Part shown: one piece after another, positions 34,101 through 42,446 of the stretch
Layout of the letters: every line of letters begins with the position of its first letter
How positions within the stretch are numbered: position 1 is the first letter of the stretch
Source of the DNA: Candidatus Omnitrophota bacterium
Lineage (GTDB): Bacteria; Hinthialibacterota; Hinthialibacteria; Hinthialibacterales; Hinthialibacteraceae
Direction: 5' to 3'
Length of the DNA: 64,000 nucleotides
Assembly (NCBI GenBank): GCA_013177805.1
Contig: JABLXU010000003.1
Span: 1 to 64,000 of the forward strand
Position numbers and translations under genes: made by a program
Notes under the pieces: generated by a model
Database searches by the model: none
What the model was told of the DNA's origin: nothing
Seen by the model: only the letters and a program-made list of their open reading frames with translations

Positions 34101-34406
34101 ATGGTTGATCTGACGGGAGTTAACGCGCAAACGAATCAGGCGAACCGCGTCACGGAGCGTGCCGCCGCGAAGAGCGGCGGGACGAAAGCGAAGGAACCCG
34201 CCGCCATGGCGCCGCCTACGGACCGGATCGAGATTTCCGCCGGGGCCAAGGAAGCCCAAACGATCAGCCACCTAGTCCAATTGGCTCAAGCCGAGCCGGA
34301 AATCCGCCCGGAGGCCGTCGCGCAGGCTAAGGAAAAATTGGCGCAGGGGGGATATGAGGGGATCGAGGTCTCCCGCCAAACCGCCAAGAAGATTCTAGGC
34401 ATGTAA
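34101..34406 (+). CDS. flgM: Anti-sigma-28 factor FlgM
   Basis: A 101-residue protein. The first half is low-complexity and probably disordered. The second half has the FlgM pattern DRIEISAGAKEAQ, then AEPEIRPEAVAQAKEKLAQG and VSRQTAKKILGM. FlgM binds the flagellar sigma factor (FliA) and holds it inactive until it is exported through the hook-basal body. ATG 34101 is chosen over an upstream in-frame ATG at 34062. GGGAG lies about ten bases upstream and the family N-terminus is short. No flagellar gene neighbours it. A bidirectional terminator lies 47 bases downstream. Confidence 0.85.
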   Translation: MVDLTGVNAQTNQANRVTERAAAKSGGTKAKEPAAMAPPTDRIEISAGAKEAQTISHLVQLAQAEPEIRPEAVAQAKEKLAQGGYEGIEVSRQTAKKILGM

Positions 34407-34452
34407 GCATCGGTTGATTTCGAAGCCGGGTGTGATGAAGCATACCAATTCG

Positions 34453-34482
34453 ACACCCCCTGGAGATTATTCCAGGGGGTGT
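34453..34482. terminator. Bidirectional terminator hairpin between convergent genes
   Basis: ACACCCCCTGGA and TCCAGGGGGTGT form a perfect 12-base stem around a six-base loop. The hairpin lies between the stop codons of flgM (plus) and the thioredoxin fusion (minus). T runs are short on both sides. Confidence 0.7.
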
Positions 34483-34521
34483 TGGCTTTCCGGATCAGCG
34501 CATCCGGTGGTCATTTATTTC

Positions 34522-36243
34522 TTATGGTCCGACGACGATGATGTCTCCTGAACTGGTCTCTCCTTGATCGGAATTATATTGAAATTTCTCCAACTCGCTG
34601 ATCATTTCTGCCTTGAAGGCGCGTTCATCGAAGTCGACATCGCCATCCGGGCCGTTGGAGACCAGGACATAGAATTTCCCATTGCTGAAATACCGGTACG
34701 GTTTGCCGTCGGGATCGAAGGGATCAGCCGAGAGTTTATTCACGTAAGCGACCGGCCCGGTCAAGCGGAGAATCCGGGCTTGGGATCCTTCTCCCACTTT
34801 CAGGCCCGCCTGGTCCAGGGTCCGCCCTTCCAGGGGAAGGGGGTATTGGTTGTTATCGATGAAGAACGACTCCAACGCGGAACGCAAGGCCCGCATATCC
34901 GCCTTGACTATCGCCACCTGGCTCATGCCTCCCCGTTCCGCGGGTTGGGGAACCGGTTTTCCTGCCGCCAAGGATTTGCCTTCGACCAGGGCCTGGAGTT
35001 CGGATTTCAAGGTTTTGTCCAGATCCGGCAGATTGCCGAGGTGCACCGCCTGGACGGTACCATCCTTGCCGATCAAGACGGTGGTGGGGATGACCTGGAC
35101 GTTATACTGTTCCGCGACTTTCCCCTCCCGGTCCAGGGCCACGGTGGGATGCAGGTTGGTCTCTTTGAGGAATTTTTGGATGGTGGATTGGTTTTCCTGG
35201 AGGTTGACGGCGATCAGTTTCACGCCCTGGTCCTTGAACGCGGAGGCGGTTTGCTCCATGACGGGCATGGCTTGCCGGCAAGGGCCGCACCAGGTGGCCC
35301 AGAAGTCCAAAATCACCACCTGGCCTTTGTGATCGGCCAAATTGAACGAACCTCCGTCCAACAAATCCAGTTGAAACGCGGGCGCCGCCTGGCCGATGAG
35401 ATCGCTGTCCGATTGTGGCGCGGATCCTCCCATGGCCGCCTCGAAGGACTCCACTTTTTTGGCGTCCGCGGGGGGGGTAAACACAAAGGTACCGGCGGGC
35501 AGTTCCGTGTTGGTTTTCCAATCGGCGAAAGTGATGCCGAGGCTCATTTTCATGTCTTTCAGCATGTCGGCCGCCGCTCCACCCATGCGGGCGAATACTT
35601 TCGACATGTCGGGGACCAGTTTGCGCACCAGGGGCGTATCGCCCTTGTCGATCCAGAGGTCCACCGAGATATCCTCTTGCCTTAGCCGGACCCGGTGGGT
35701 GGAAGTGCCCTGGTAATCTTCTTCCCCCACGTATTCTCCCCCCTTCAATTGCTTGAAGAACGACTCGTAAGGATCGCTTTTGGTCAGGAAATCGATGAAG
35801 GCGGTGTTGAACGCTCCCATGGCCATGCCGATGCCCCCGCCGGGATCCACTTGGGAGAGTTCGTCGATAGCCGCCGGCGCGTCGGTGACCGTATATGCTT
35901 GGAGCATGGGGATGTAGCGGGACACGGTTTTCCCGTCCGAGACCACGGTTCCGCCCATCATGCCGTTCTTGAGGACCATGGCCATTTTGTCCGGCCGTTG
36001 CAAGGCCAGGGTTTGGGTGGTGACCATTTCTTGCTTCATGCCTTGGGCTTCCACCAGCAGGGTGATGTCCACGTTCACGCTGAAGGTTTTCAGCCCGGCG
36101 TAATAACTCGACATCTGTTTCAAAATCGCGTCCACCTTGGGGTCCATCGAGCCGGCGGCTTCTTCGCCAGCCCCAACGGGAAGGTGGAAACAGATCAAGC
36201 ATGCCATCGCCAGTCCTAGGATTTTCCCCGTCTTCCAATTCAT
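34522..36243 (-). CDS. Exported fusion: LolA-like (DUF2092-type) domain, TlpA thioredoxin, GspG-like domain
   Basis: A 573-residue periplasmic protein with a signal peptide (cut near VGA, about residue 25). Residues 30-265 form a LolA/DUF2092-like beta domain (MDPKVDAILKQMSSYY, TLALQRPDKMAMVLKNG). Residues 280-425 are a TlpA/ResA thioredoxin with active-site WCGPC (318-322) in ILDFWATWCGPCRQAMP and the cis-proline VIPTT. Residues 440-573 resemble the globular part of type II secretion pseudopilin GspG without its hydrophobic N-terminal helix: AIVKADMRALRSALESFF, NNQYP, DPFDPDGKPYRYF, VSNGPDGD. The thioredoxin part likely reduces disulfides. The purpose of joining these three modules is unknown. 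AAAGGTG precedes the ATG. Confidence 0.85.
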   Translation of the reverse strand: MNWKTGKILGLAMACLICFHLPVGAGEEAAGSMDPKVDAILKQMSSYYAGLKTFSVNVDITLLVEAQGMKQEMVTTQTLALQRPDKMAMVLKNGMMGGTVVSDGKTVSRYIPMLQAYTVTDAPAAIDELSQVDPGGGIGMAMGAFNTAFIDFLTKSDPYESFFKQLKGGEYVGEEDYQGTSTHRVRLRQEDISVDLWIDKGDTPLVRKLVPDMSKVFARMGGAAADMLKDMKMSLGITFADWKTNTELPAGTFVFTPPADAKKVESFEAAMGGSAPQSDSDLIGQAAPAFQLDLLDGGSFNLADHKGQVVILDFWATWCGPCRQAMPVMEQTASAFKDQGVKLIAVNLQENQSTIQKFLKETNLHPTVALDREGKVAEQYNVQVIPTTVLIGKDGTVQAVHLGNLPDLDKTLKSELQALVEGKSLAAGKPVPQPAERGGMSQVAIVKADMRALRSALESFFIDNNQYPLPLEGRTLDQAGLKVGEGSQARILRLTGPVAYVNKLSADPFDPDGKPYRYFSNGKFYVLVSNGPDGDVDFDERAFKAEMISELEKFQYNSDQGETSSGDIIVVGP

Positions 36244-36384
36244 GCCGATTTCACCTTTCGAATGATTTTATAAGTTTTGGAAACAGTGTATCAGAAGAAA
36301 GATCTCCGGGAAAGTAAAAGAGGGGGAGGAGATCAGGGAGGGGGGTGGTTTGGTGGCTTGCCATCTATTGGTAATGATCCCACA

Positions 36385-37239
36385 TCAATAGATTGACCAA
36401 AGGGAGATATTCACGGAGGACTGATAGATCACTTTTTGATTCCGGGCGGTGGTGACATCCCACCAGCCGAAATGGTCCCATCCGGTGGAGCCATGGGTGA
36501 GGTACCGGACATTGCCGTTGAAATCTCCATCGGGCCAGACCACCAGCGGCACGCCGTTTCCTTGATGGCTGATGATCACCCGGAACCAGGTGATGCCGGT
36601 ATCGGGTTCCGGGCTATCGAGTGTCAGAAACGCGTTGTCGTCCAGATCGAAGGCGAGTTCCGCCGCGAAGCCGTCCCCCGTATCGATCACGGCCACCTCC
36701 AGGTTGGTCAAGGTGAAGTCCGCCGGACTGATTTCCGGATTGCGTTGGAAATCAGCCCAGTGGCCATCATAGCCGATGGCGATTTTGTTGCGGGGGTCGG
36801 TATCGAAATTCTGCACGATTTGCATTTCATACAACGAGCTTCCCCACCAGGTGGCTGTGTCATTTTCGGTGGGGGCGTCCGCCCCGACGTTGGGAGTGAA
36901 TCCCACGCCGTTGATCCCCACGAATAACCGGGGTGGATTGCCATCGAGGATGCCCGCGTAAAAGTGGAAATCATTGGAGCGGGGGCCGTTTTCCGGATCC
37001 TGGTCGTTTTCGGGATCGGTGTAAATCAGCCACGGGGTGCTTTCATTGAACGTGGCTTTCCATCCCGCGTCGAAAACGCCCCCGATGACAGGCCGGGGGC
37101 CGGTGGGATCCAAAAATTTCACCACATAGGAGTTGCGTTCCACCGGACCGAATTCTTGGGCCAAGGCGGGATGGAGAAGGCTGGAAACCATCGCGAGACC
37201 GAGGCCCACGGCAAAGAGAGCCAGAGCATGCCGGATCAT
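36385..37239 (-). CDS. Secreted beta-rich protein, possibly CBM9/DOMON-like
   Basis: A protein of 284 residues with a clear signal peptide (MIRHALALFAVGLGLAM to ALA, about 27 residues). The mature part is rich in aromatic and acidic residues, with many short strands. ADFTLTNLEVAVIDTGDGFA and AELAFDLDDNAFLTL recall the conserved helper strands of CBM9/DOMON-like sugar- or haem-binding domains. I am not certain of the family. The frame is open to 37386, but ATG 37239 has AAAGGA nine bases upstream and gives the signal peptide at the true N-terminus. It is divergent from the ECF sigma operon. Confidence 0.65.
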   Translation of the reverse strand: MIRHALALFAVGLGLAMVSSLLHPALAQEFGPVERNSYVVKFLDPTGPRPVIGGVFDAGWKATFNESTPWLIYTDPENDQDPENGPRSNDFHFYAGILDGNPPRLFVGINGVGFTPNVGADAPTENDTATWWGSSLYEMQIVQNFDTDPRNKIAIGYDGHWADFQRNPEISPADFTLTNLEVAVIDTGDGFAAELAFDLDDNAFLTLDSPEPDTGITWFRVIISHQGNGVPLVVWPDGDFNGNVRYLTHGSTGWDHFGWWDVTTARNQKVIYQSSVNISLWSIY

Positions 37240-37533
37240 TTTGTTCATTCCTTTCTGGGTGAAGTCGCCGGTTGAACCGGTTTTGTTTTGAAACATGAAG
37301 ATTTTCCCGGCCAGGCATTTGTGCCAGGCATTTGTGAAAAGATGAAAGAACGCGCGCGTGGAACCGTGTGTTTTCCCCGCCATCAAGCATCAAGGGGAAT
37401 CAAGCATCGTCCGGGTTAGAGCCATTCTATTCATACTTGCGGTTGAATATCAACCGAACTGGGGTTGATGGATCAGGAAAATATTACTGACGCCAGGCCG
37501 TTGGGAAAAAAGCGCGTCCGGGGCGGATCCATC

Positions 37534-37563
37534 TGAAATAATGGGCAAAAAGGTTCGTATAAT
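37534..37563 (+). promoter_or_regulatory. Candidate ECF-type promoter of the sigma operon
   Basis: TGAAAT (37534-37539), exactly 16 bases, then CGTATAAT. This matches the ECF sigma-W-type pattern (TGAAAC, 16 bases, CGTA) in all but one -35 base. The -10 region also contains TATAAT, so a housekeeping promoter could overlap. It lies 38 bases before the sigma gene start, which suggests autoregulation. The rest of the 362-base gap upstream holds nothing else I recognise. Confidence 0.5.
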
Positions 37564-37601
37564 AGCCTAGATCGTCTTTCGAAAGGCGAAATCGGCATGC
37601 G

Positions 37602-38174
37602 ATGAATGATCCGGTGGACGATGCCTTATACGTGCGGCGGGTGCTGGAGGGCGACCGGGACGCGTTCCGTGTTCTGGTGGAGCGCTACAGCGGTCTGGTT
37701 TACCGGATTGCCTACAGCATGCTGGGGAACGCGGAGGGCGCCAAGGACGTGGTCCAGGAGGTCTTTTACCGGGTCTTCAAGGGGCTGGCGTCTTATAGCC
37801 CCGACCGCCCCCTGAAGGCGTGGATCAACCGGATCGCGGTCAATTACATCTTGGATCAGCGGAAAAAGCGCCGGATCCAAGCGTGCTCGTTGACCGGGGA
37901 AGAGGAGAGCGTCATCCAGGTGCCCGACACCACGTACGATCCGAGGGACCGGCATAGCCGGGAGGAACGGGACGAGTGCGTTTTGCGGGCGATCGAGCAA
38001 TTGCCTGACAAGTACAAGTTGGTGTTGATGATGCGCCACATGGAAGAGATGAGTTATGAGGAAATCGCGCAGGCGTTGTCGTTGCCTATCGGAACCGTGA
38101 TGACGCACCTGCACCGCGCGCGGGTGAAGTTGGCGGAAATGCTGCAGCCGCTGCAAACGGAATGGCTCTCCTGA
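37602..38174 (+). CDS. ECF-subfamily RNA polymerase sigma factor
   Basis: A 190-residue sigma factor with only regions 2 and 4. Region 2 (about 15-85) has LVERYSGLVYRIAYSMLGN, DVVQEVFYRVFKGL and WINRIAVNYILDQRKKRR, covering the core-binding and -10-recognition helices. Region 4 (about 130-185) has LPDKYKLVLMMRHMEEMSYEEIAQAL and GTVMTHLHRARVKL, the helix-turn-helix for the -35 box. It directs core polymerase to stress promoters. A promoter of the ECF type lies just upstream. The next gene looks like its anti-sigma factor, and downstream genes encode envelope-stress proteins. The ribosome binding site is weak. Confidence 0.93.
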   Translation: MNDPVDDALYVRRVLEGDRDAFRVLVERYSGLVYRIAYSMLGNAEGAKDVVQEVFYRVFKGLASYSPDRPLKAWINRIAVNYILDQRKKRRIQACSLTGEEESVIQVPDTTYDPRDRHSREERDECVLRAIEQLPDKYKLVLMMRHMEEMSYEEIAQALSLPIGTVMTHLHRARVKLAEMLQPLQTEWLS

Positions 38175-38200
38175 AAGCGCGGTATCAGGGGAGGCGGATC

Positions 38201-38827
38201 ATGGTGGAACAGGAACGAATCATGGAATGGATGGAACGGATGGCCGATGGGGAAACGGATCTCCCGCCCGGCGTTCGGGAGGATTTGGAGAACTCCCCGG
38301 AATGGCGGGACAACGCGGGCGTGGCCAGGTTGGTGGCGTCTGCCTTGAAGACCGTCCAAATTCCGGATCCGCCGGCCACGCTGGCGGACGACGTGATGCG
38401 GTACATCGCCGACCGGGAACCGCCGGTGACCGCGCCCGTCCTTCCGGCCAAGCCGGTGTATTGGCCGCTGTTTGGGGAAAGGATCAAACGCTGGGTGGCG
38501 GGCTTTCATGTGCCGCTGGTGTTGCAGCGGGAGGCCTGGCCGACCGCGCTGGCGACGCTGGTGGTGATCCTCGGCGTTGTGGCGAGTCCGAAAGGGGAGG
38601 CCTTGAACACCCCGCTGGCGGTTCAGGTTTCGCGGCTGGCGGTCCAGGTGATCGATCAAAGCGAGAAGATCAGCGAGCAGTTTTCGGGTCACGTGTATTC
38701 GCTGGCCAGCGGCGTGATCGGCCGGGTGACGAGGGAAATTCAAAGCCAATTGGAAAAAGCGCCGTCCCCCGCCGGGAGTGAAAAACCGGTCCCCGCCGAT
38801 GAGCCCATCAAAGAGAACGGGAATTAG
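38201..38827 (+). CDS. Probable anti-sigma factor, membrane protein
   Basis: A 208-residue protein with a soluble N-terminal region (MVEQERIMEWMERMADGE), one transmembrane segment near residues 120-140 (WPTALATLVVILGVVAS) and a C-terminal extracytoplasmic tail. Its position right after the ECF gene (26 bases), its single membrane pass and an N-terminus like the helical sigma-binding part of anti-sigma factors support the call. The HxxxCxxC zinc motif of the ZAS family is missing. The frame begins at 38162 inside the sigma gene, but ATG 38201 has GGGGAGG upstream. The function is inferred from context. Confidence 0.65.
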   Translation: MVEQERIMEWMERMADGETDLPPGVREDLENSPEWRDNAGVARLVASALKTVQIPDPPATLADDVMRYIADREPPVTAPVLPAKPVYWPLFGERIKRWVAGFHVPLVLQREAWPTALATLVVILGVVASPKGEALNTPLAVQVSRLAVQVIDQSEKISEQFSGHVYSLASGVIGRVTREIQSQLEKAPSPAGSEKPVPADEPIKENGN

Positions 38828-38992
38828 TGACATAAATCCAAGGGGGTAGTCGTATAAAAACATCGTATAAGAAAAAGAGTGCGGAAGGATAAAAAAAACG
38901 GTTTATCCGGGAATTGGGTCCTTGATGAGGCAAAAATGATTCCATTCCCTCCGGGATGAGGGCGGATCTCCAGGGGCTGAGCCTATAAAAAT

Positions 38993-39030
38993 ACCCTCAC
39001 CCTGACCCTCTCCGAGAAGGAGAGGGGGGT
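38993..39030 (+). repeat. Family B repeat in the envelope-stress block
   Basis: CCCTCACCCTGACCCTCTCC is followed by GAGAAGGAGAGGGGGG, an imperfect hairpin. It sits in the 387-base gap after the anti-sigma gene. The gap also has two CGTATAA strings (38851, 38864) without a matching -35 box. No gene is seen. Confidence 0.75.
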
Positions 39031-39214
39031 TTAAGGGGCCCGCTCCAAGAGGGAGAGAGAATCGGTTCGCGTTCTCATACAAAAGCCGCACCGCGAATCC
39101 ATAGTCACATCAGGACTGATGCATTGAGACGGTGCCGCCTTCGGGTAAAGCGTTACGATTTTTTCAATGTCGCGGAAACGGAGAATAGGCGCATAGGCAA
39201 GCGGAGAGCAAACC

Positions 39215-40150
39215 ATGGCGAAACACTATATCGCGCGGAAGAGTCCGGTCATCGCGGGGATTTTGTCGATTATCCCGGGAATGGGGCAGATCTATAATGA
39301 GCAAACCACCAAGGGATTGATCGTATTCCTTGCATTTGTCGCGTCGTTTTTTTATTTCGTGTTGATGCCGGTGGCGGTGCCGATGGGGTGGAACCATTTT
39401 GGGCCCGGGGGATGGGATTTCTTGATGTCCGCCCGGGACCTGTTTCCCGGTTGGGGTATCCCTAACGAGGATTTAGTCCGGGTGTATCCCTTGTTCTGGC
39501 TGATTGTCCTGTTCCCGATCTTTGTCTTGTACTCGATTACCGACGCGGTGCAGAACGCGCGCCGGATCAATCTCGGTTATGCCACTCCCAATCCGTCACG
39601 GCCCCAAGCCCCCTCCCCGCCCAACGCGCCGCCCCCGCCGGCGCCGGCCGCGGGAGAGGAACAAGAAACATTGCGAACGGAGGTCCGAAACAAAATGGAA
39701 GAACTGGGTTCGCCCAACCCGGCGGCTCAATCATCCCCAGAGGAGACAACCATGAATCAAGCCCCGGCCCCCCCGCCCCCCCCGAAAGCCAAGACGCAAA
39801 GCGCCCCAGGCATATCAGGCAAGTTCCTGCTGGGGCTCATCCTGATGGTGGTAGGTGGTTTGTTCATTCTGCAGGAGTGGAATATCGACATCTTGAATTG
39901 GGACCGCCTGTGGCCGCTGATTCCCTTGGTGTTCGGCCTGCGGTTGCTGCGTGACTACGCGCGCGACCGCGACCGGGGGCAGTTGGTGTTGGGAACGGTG
40001 TTCACGGCGGTGGGCGGAGTGTTCCTCGTAAATAACTGGACACATATCGAAATCGTGGAGTTTCTCGGTCATTATTGGATGTTTCTGATGTTCGGCGTGG
40101 GCGTGGTGTTCGTGTTGCAGGATCTCGTGGAGAGGCGAAGAAAGGAGTGA
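39215..40150 (+). CDS. TM2-like and LiaF-like transmembrane protein
   Basis: A 311-residue membrane protein. The N-terminus has the TM2-type motif SPVIAGILSIIPGMGQIYN, then hydrophobic helices. A long Pro/Ala-rich linker (about 120-200) follows. The C-terminal part has four helices of the LiaI/LiaF-DUF5668 type: ISGKFLLGLILMVVGGLFIL, LWPLIPLVFGLRLL, LVLGTVFTAVGGVFLVNNW and MFLMFGVGVVFVLQD. Such regions occur in cell-envelope stress sensors. It is followed after 3 bases by the DUF4097 gene, so the two form one unit, like the LiaF/LiaG pairing. No good ribosome binding site is seen beyond GGAGAG at -11. Confidence 0.75.
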   Translation: MAKHYIARKSPVIAGILSIIPGMGQIYNEQTTKGLIVFLAFVASFFYFVLMPVAVPMGWNHFGPGGWDFLMSARDLFPGWGIPNEDLVRVYPLFWLIVLFPIFVLYSITDAVQNARRINLGYATPNPSRPQAPSPPNAPPPPAPAAGEEQETLRTEVRNKMEELGSPNPAAQSSPEETTMNQAPAPPPPPKAKTQSAPGISGKFLLGLILMVVGGLFILQEWNIDILNWDRLWPLIPLVFGLRLLRDYARDRDRGQLVLGTVFTAVGGVFLVNNWTHIEIVEFLGHYWMFLMFGVGVVFVLQDLVERRRKE

Positions 40151-40153
40151 AAC

Positions 40154-41038
40154 ATGAAACGGTATGAAATCGTTCTGGTGGCGGCGGCTGTCACGGCCGG
40201 GCTGGCCGGCAGCGTGTCCTGGCTGCCGGTGACGTGGGCGCAGCCGGAATTATCGACGGAGGGTTACGAGCAAAGCGGGAATACCTACATTTGGCAGCGG
40301 GACATCCAGATCAATGTCGAGGAAGCGCAATCGGCGGTATTCAAAACCATCAACGGCTTCGTGGATGTTAAGCCCCAGGAACCGGATGCTCCCAACCGGA
40401 TCGACGTGCATGCGGAGATCAAACTGACGCGGGGATTGCTGGGCTCCGAGGCGAAAGTGCTGAAAGTGAAGGAATCGGTGGACGTGGTGACCACCCGCGA
40501 GAAGGAGCAGCTGCGGGTGGAAGCGGTGCAGCCCAAGACCTTGCCGTGGGGCGTGTCGGTGGAGGTGAATCTGACAGTCAAGGTCCCGAAGGAGTTGCCG
40601 CTGGAGGTGGTTACCGTCAATGGGGCCGTCACGGCCCGGGAGATTTCCGCTCCCGTGAAACTGGAAAGCACGAATGGCCGGATCACGGCGGAAGCCTGTG
40701 CCGGCCCGTTGAGTGCCCAGACGGTCAACGGGGCCGTCCGCGTGGCGGAAAGCCGGCGCGAGGTGCAGGCCGAAACGGTGAACGGCTCGGTGGAAGTCGA
40801 GATGACGGGCGCGCCGGAGAAGGATTCCTCGTTGGAAACCGTCAACGGCGCGGTGCGGGTCCGGCTTCCCGTGAATGCCGGATTCACGCTTGACCTGGAA
40901 AACAAGAACGGCGCGATGCATTTTGAGTCTAGTGCGTTCACGGGCGACCGGCAAAAACACAAGGTTCAGGGAACGATCCACGGCGGCGGCCCGGTGTTGC
41001 GGGTCCGGACGGTCAATGGCAGCATCACGGTGGAGTAA
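40154..41038 (+). CDS. Exported DUF4097 (LiaG-like) beta-helix protein
   Basis: A 294-residue protein with a signal peptide (MKRYEIVLVAAAVTAGLAG to TWA, about 29 residues). The mature region is a repeated beta-solenoid of the DUF4097/putative-adhesin type, marked by turns such as TINGFVDV, TVNGAVTAREI, TNGRITAE, TVNGAVRV, TVNGSVEV and TVNGSITV. The start is 3 bases after the preceding stop. In Firmicutes, LiaG-like proteins are encoded with LiaF and are induced by envelope damage; that parallel supports the call. An extracytoplasmic location is likely. The ligand is unknown. Confidence 0.85.
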   Translation: MKRYEIVLVAAAVTAGLAGSVSWLPVTWAQPELSTEGYEQSGNTYIWQRDIQINVEEAQSAVFKTINGFVDVKPQEPDAPNRIDVHAEIKLTRGLLGSEAKVLKVKESVDVVTTREKEQLRVEAVQPKTLPWGVSVEVNLTVKVPKELPLEVVTVNGAVTAREISAPVKLESTNGRITAEACAGPLSAQTVNGAVRVAESRREVQAETVNGSVEVEMTGAPEKDSSLETVNGAVRVRLPVNAGFTLDLENKNGAMHFESSAFTGDRQKHKVQGTIHGGGPVLRVRTVNGSITVE

Positions 41039-41057
41039 GTTCGGCAGAATTGACGTC

Positions 41058-41077
41058 ATTCCCGCGGAAGCGGGAAT
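41058..41077. repeat. Perfect hairpin repeat of the ATTCCCGC type
   Basis: ATTCCCGC-GGAA-GCGGGAAT is a perfect eight-base stem, preceded by TTGACGTC. It lies 20 bases after the DUF4097 stop. This motif is a common dispersed hairpin in bacterial genomes. There is no T tract, so it is not a standard terminator. Confidence 0.6.
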
Positions 41078-41150
41078 CCGGGAGAAGGCGTTATTTTCTT
41101 TCTAACCGGTGGAGAGGAACGAATGGTTGATACCGTTGAGGTCAGGCCCT

Positions 41151-41336
41151 CCCTCACCCTAGCCCTCTCCCGGAGGGAGAGGGAAGAGGATAGCAGTTTT
41201 CCAACTTCAAAATTTTTTTTACTTCATGCCATTGGGTGAGGAGGGATTGTACCAGGAGGGTGGGTCATTGTACAACGTGTAACCCATCAAAACAGCTACT
41301 CCCCCTCTCCCTCTGGGAGAGGGTTGGGGTGAGGGA
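41151..41336. repeat. Two family B repeats in opposite orientation
   Basis: CCCTCACCCTAGCCCTCTCC at 41151 (plus) and its reverse form (CCCTCTCC ... GGGGTGAGGG) ending at 41336. Together they could fold into one long hairpin. They fill most of the 391-base gap before the PspC gene. Confidence 0.75.
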
Positions 41337-41429
41337 AATACAAACGGAGACGTGGCTAACCCATTTGGGTGCCGCGCCGCGGGGAGTTCGAATGATCCAG
41401 GAAACGACGACACCTCGGAGGTTTGACTC

Positions 41430-41999
41430 ATGAACATAAACGCCGGCAATGCTTCGTTCGCATCGGGGACCCAGGCCGCGCTGGATCCCAAAACGGAAGC
41501 CCTGGCGCGGGAATTGGAAAAATGTTGGAAGGATTACCAGGCGGTGAGGCAAACCGCGGAGGCGCTGGCGCACCGGCCGGGCTTGCCGCCCGATCTGATT
41601 CAGGAAGTCAACCGGGCGGCGTCGGACATCCTGGCGGACACGGTCATGGACGTGTTGAAGGAGCATTTTTTCGCGGAGGCGAAGAAACCTGCCGCTCCGC
41701 CCTCTGGCCCGGAGCCTGGTCCGGCCCGCGCTTCGGAATCAGCGGGGGCGAAAGAAGCCGCGGGCGGCGGACCGGAAACTCCGAAACCCAAACCCTCGCG
41801 GCAGTTGTCGCGGGTGGAATACGACAAGATGCTGGCCGGGGTATGCGGCGGCCTGGCGGAGTATTTCCGGATCGACAGCAGCCTGGTGCGGGTGGGATTC
41901 ATCCTGACCGCTTTGCCGCCCTTCATGTTCGTGGGATTGATCGCGTACGTGATCCTGGCCATTCTTTTGCCCCTCAAGCTGACCCCGGATGAAGGGTGA
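41430..41999 (+). CDS. PspC-domain membrane protein
   Basis: A 189-residue protein. The N-terminal 85 residues are helical and charged. A Pro/Ala linker follows (about 88-125). The C-terminal PspC domain is YDKMLAGVCGGLAEYFRIDSSLVRVGF plus a transmembrane helix (MFVGLIAYVILAILLPL). PspC domains sense membrane stress or bind partner stress proteins. GGAGG stands seven bases before the ATG. It is on the same strand as the ECF, TM2/LiaF and DUF4097 genes, which fits a shared envelope-stress role, though 391 bases of repeats separate them. No PspA or PspB is in the window. Confidence 0.85.
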   Translation: MNINAGNASFASGTQAALDPKTEALARELEKCWKDYQAVRQTAEALAHRPGLPPDLIQEVNRAASDILADTVMDVLKEHFFAEAKKPAAPPSGPEPGPARASESAGAKEAAGGGPETPKPKPSRQLSRVEYDKMLAGVCGGLAEYFRIDSSLVRVGFILTALPPFMFVGLIAYVILAILLPLKLTPDEG

Positions 42000-42089
42000 G
42001 GTCCTGGTCCGGGGGCTTGGGACCAGGCCACGCGGGAAGTATAACTAAGGGGTGGAAACCTCCGGTCCTGTTTTCATCCGGGGAGTCCT

Positions 42090-42443
42090 GTGAGGCAGAG
42101 CGGTGGAAGCGATCGCATGAGCAAACGTCAGCACCAATACCGGCAAGGCGTGGAACGGATTTGCGAGTTCCTCAATATCTTCCTCACCGAGGGGACATGG
42201 CCCACGCGGAGCGACCTGGAGCAGGAAATCCAGGCCATTCCCTCCCTCCGGAGAATGAAAGTCGGCCTCCATTTTCCGGAGGCGGTTCCCGATCCCCGGG
42301 CGGGTTTTTTTTTCTTGCTGGGGGAGGATTATGCCCGGTATGACGAGATCCTGCCGGAAGCCCTTCATATCTTCCTGCTCTCCGCGGACATGGATACACC
42401 CAAGGAATTGGACCGCCTGTTCACCGCCCGGGCCATGGCGTGA
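42090..42443 (+). CDS. Hypothetical small protein
   Basis: A 117-residue soluble protein with no signal peptide: basic N-terminus, then HQYRQGVERICEFLNIFLTE, which is probably helical, and an acidic C-terminal half (LLGEDYARYDEILPEALHIF). I recognise no family. The GTG start has GGGGAG only four bases upstream. ATG 42117 is in frame with GGTGGAAG upstream and is equally plausible. It ends 3 bases from the stop of the giant convergent gene. Confidence 0.5.
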   Translation: MRQSGGSDRMSKRQHQYRQGVERICEFLNIFLTEGTWPTRSDLEQEIQAIPSLRRMKVGLHFPEAVPDPRAGFFFLLGEDYARYDEILPEALHIFLLSADMDTPKELDRLFTARAMA

Positions 42444-42446
42444 CCG

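Noticed and set aside
33863-34108. 81-codon plus-strand frame before flgM
   Set aside because: No ribosome binding site or family, and its end overlaps the flgM start.
38851-38870. Two CGTATAA strings as further ECF promoters
   Set aside because: No TGAAA-like -35 element is found 16 bases upstream of either.
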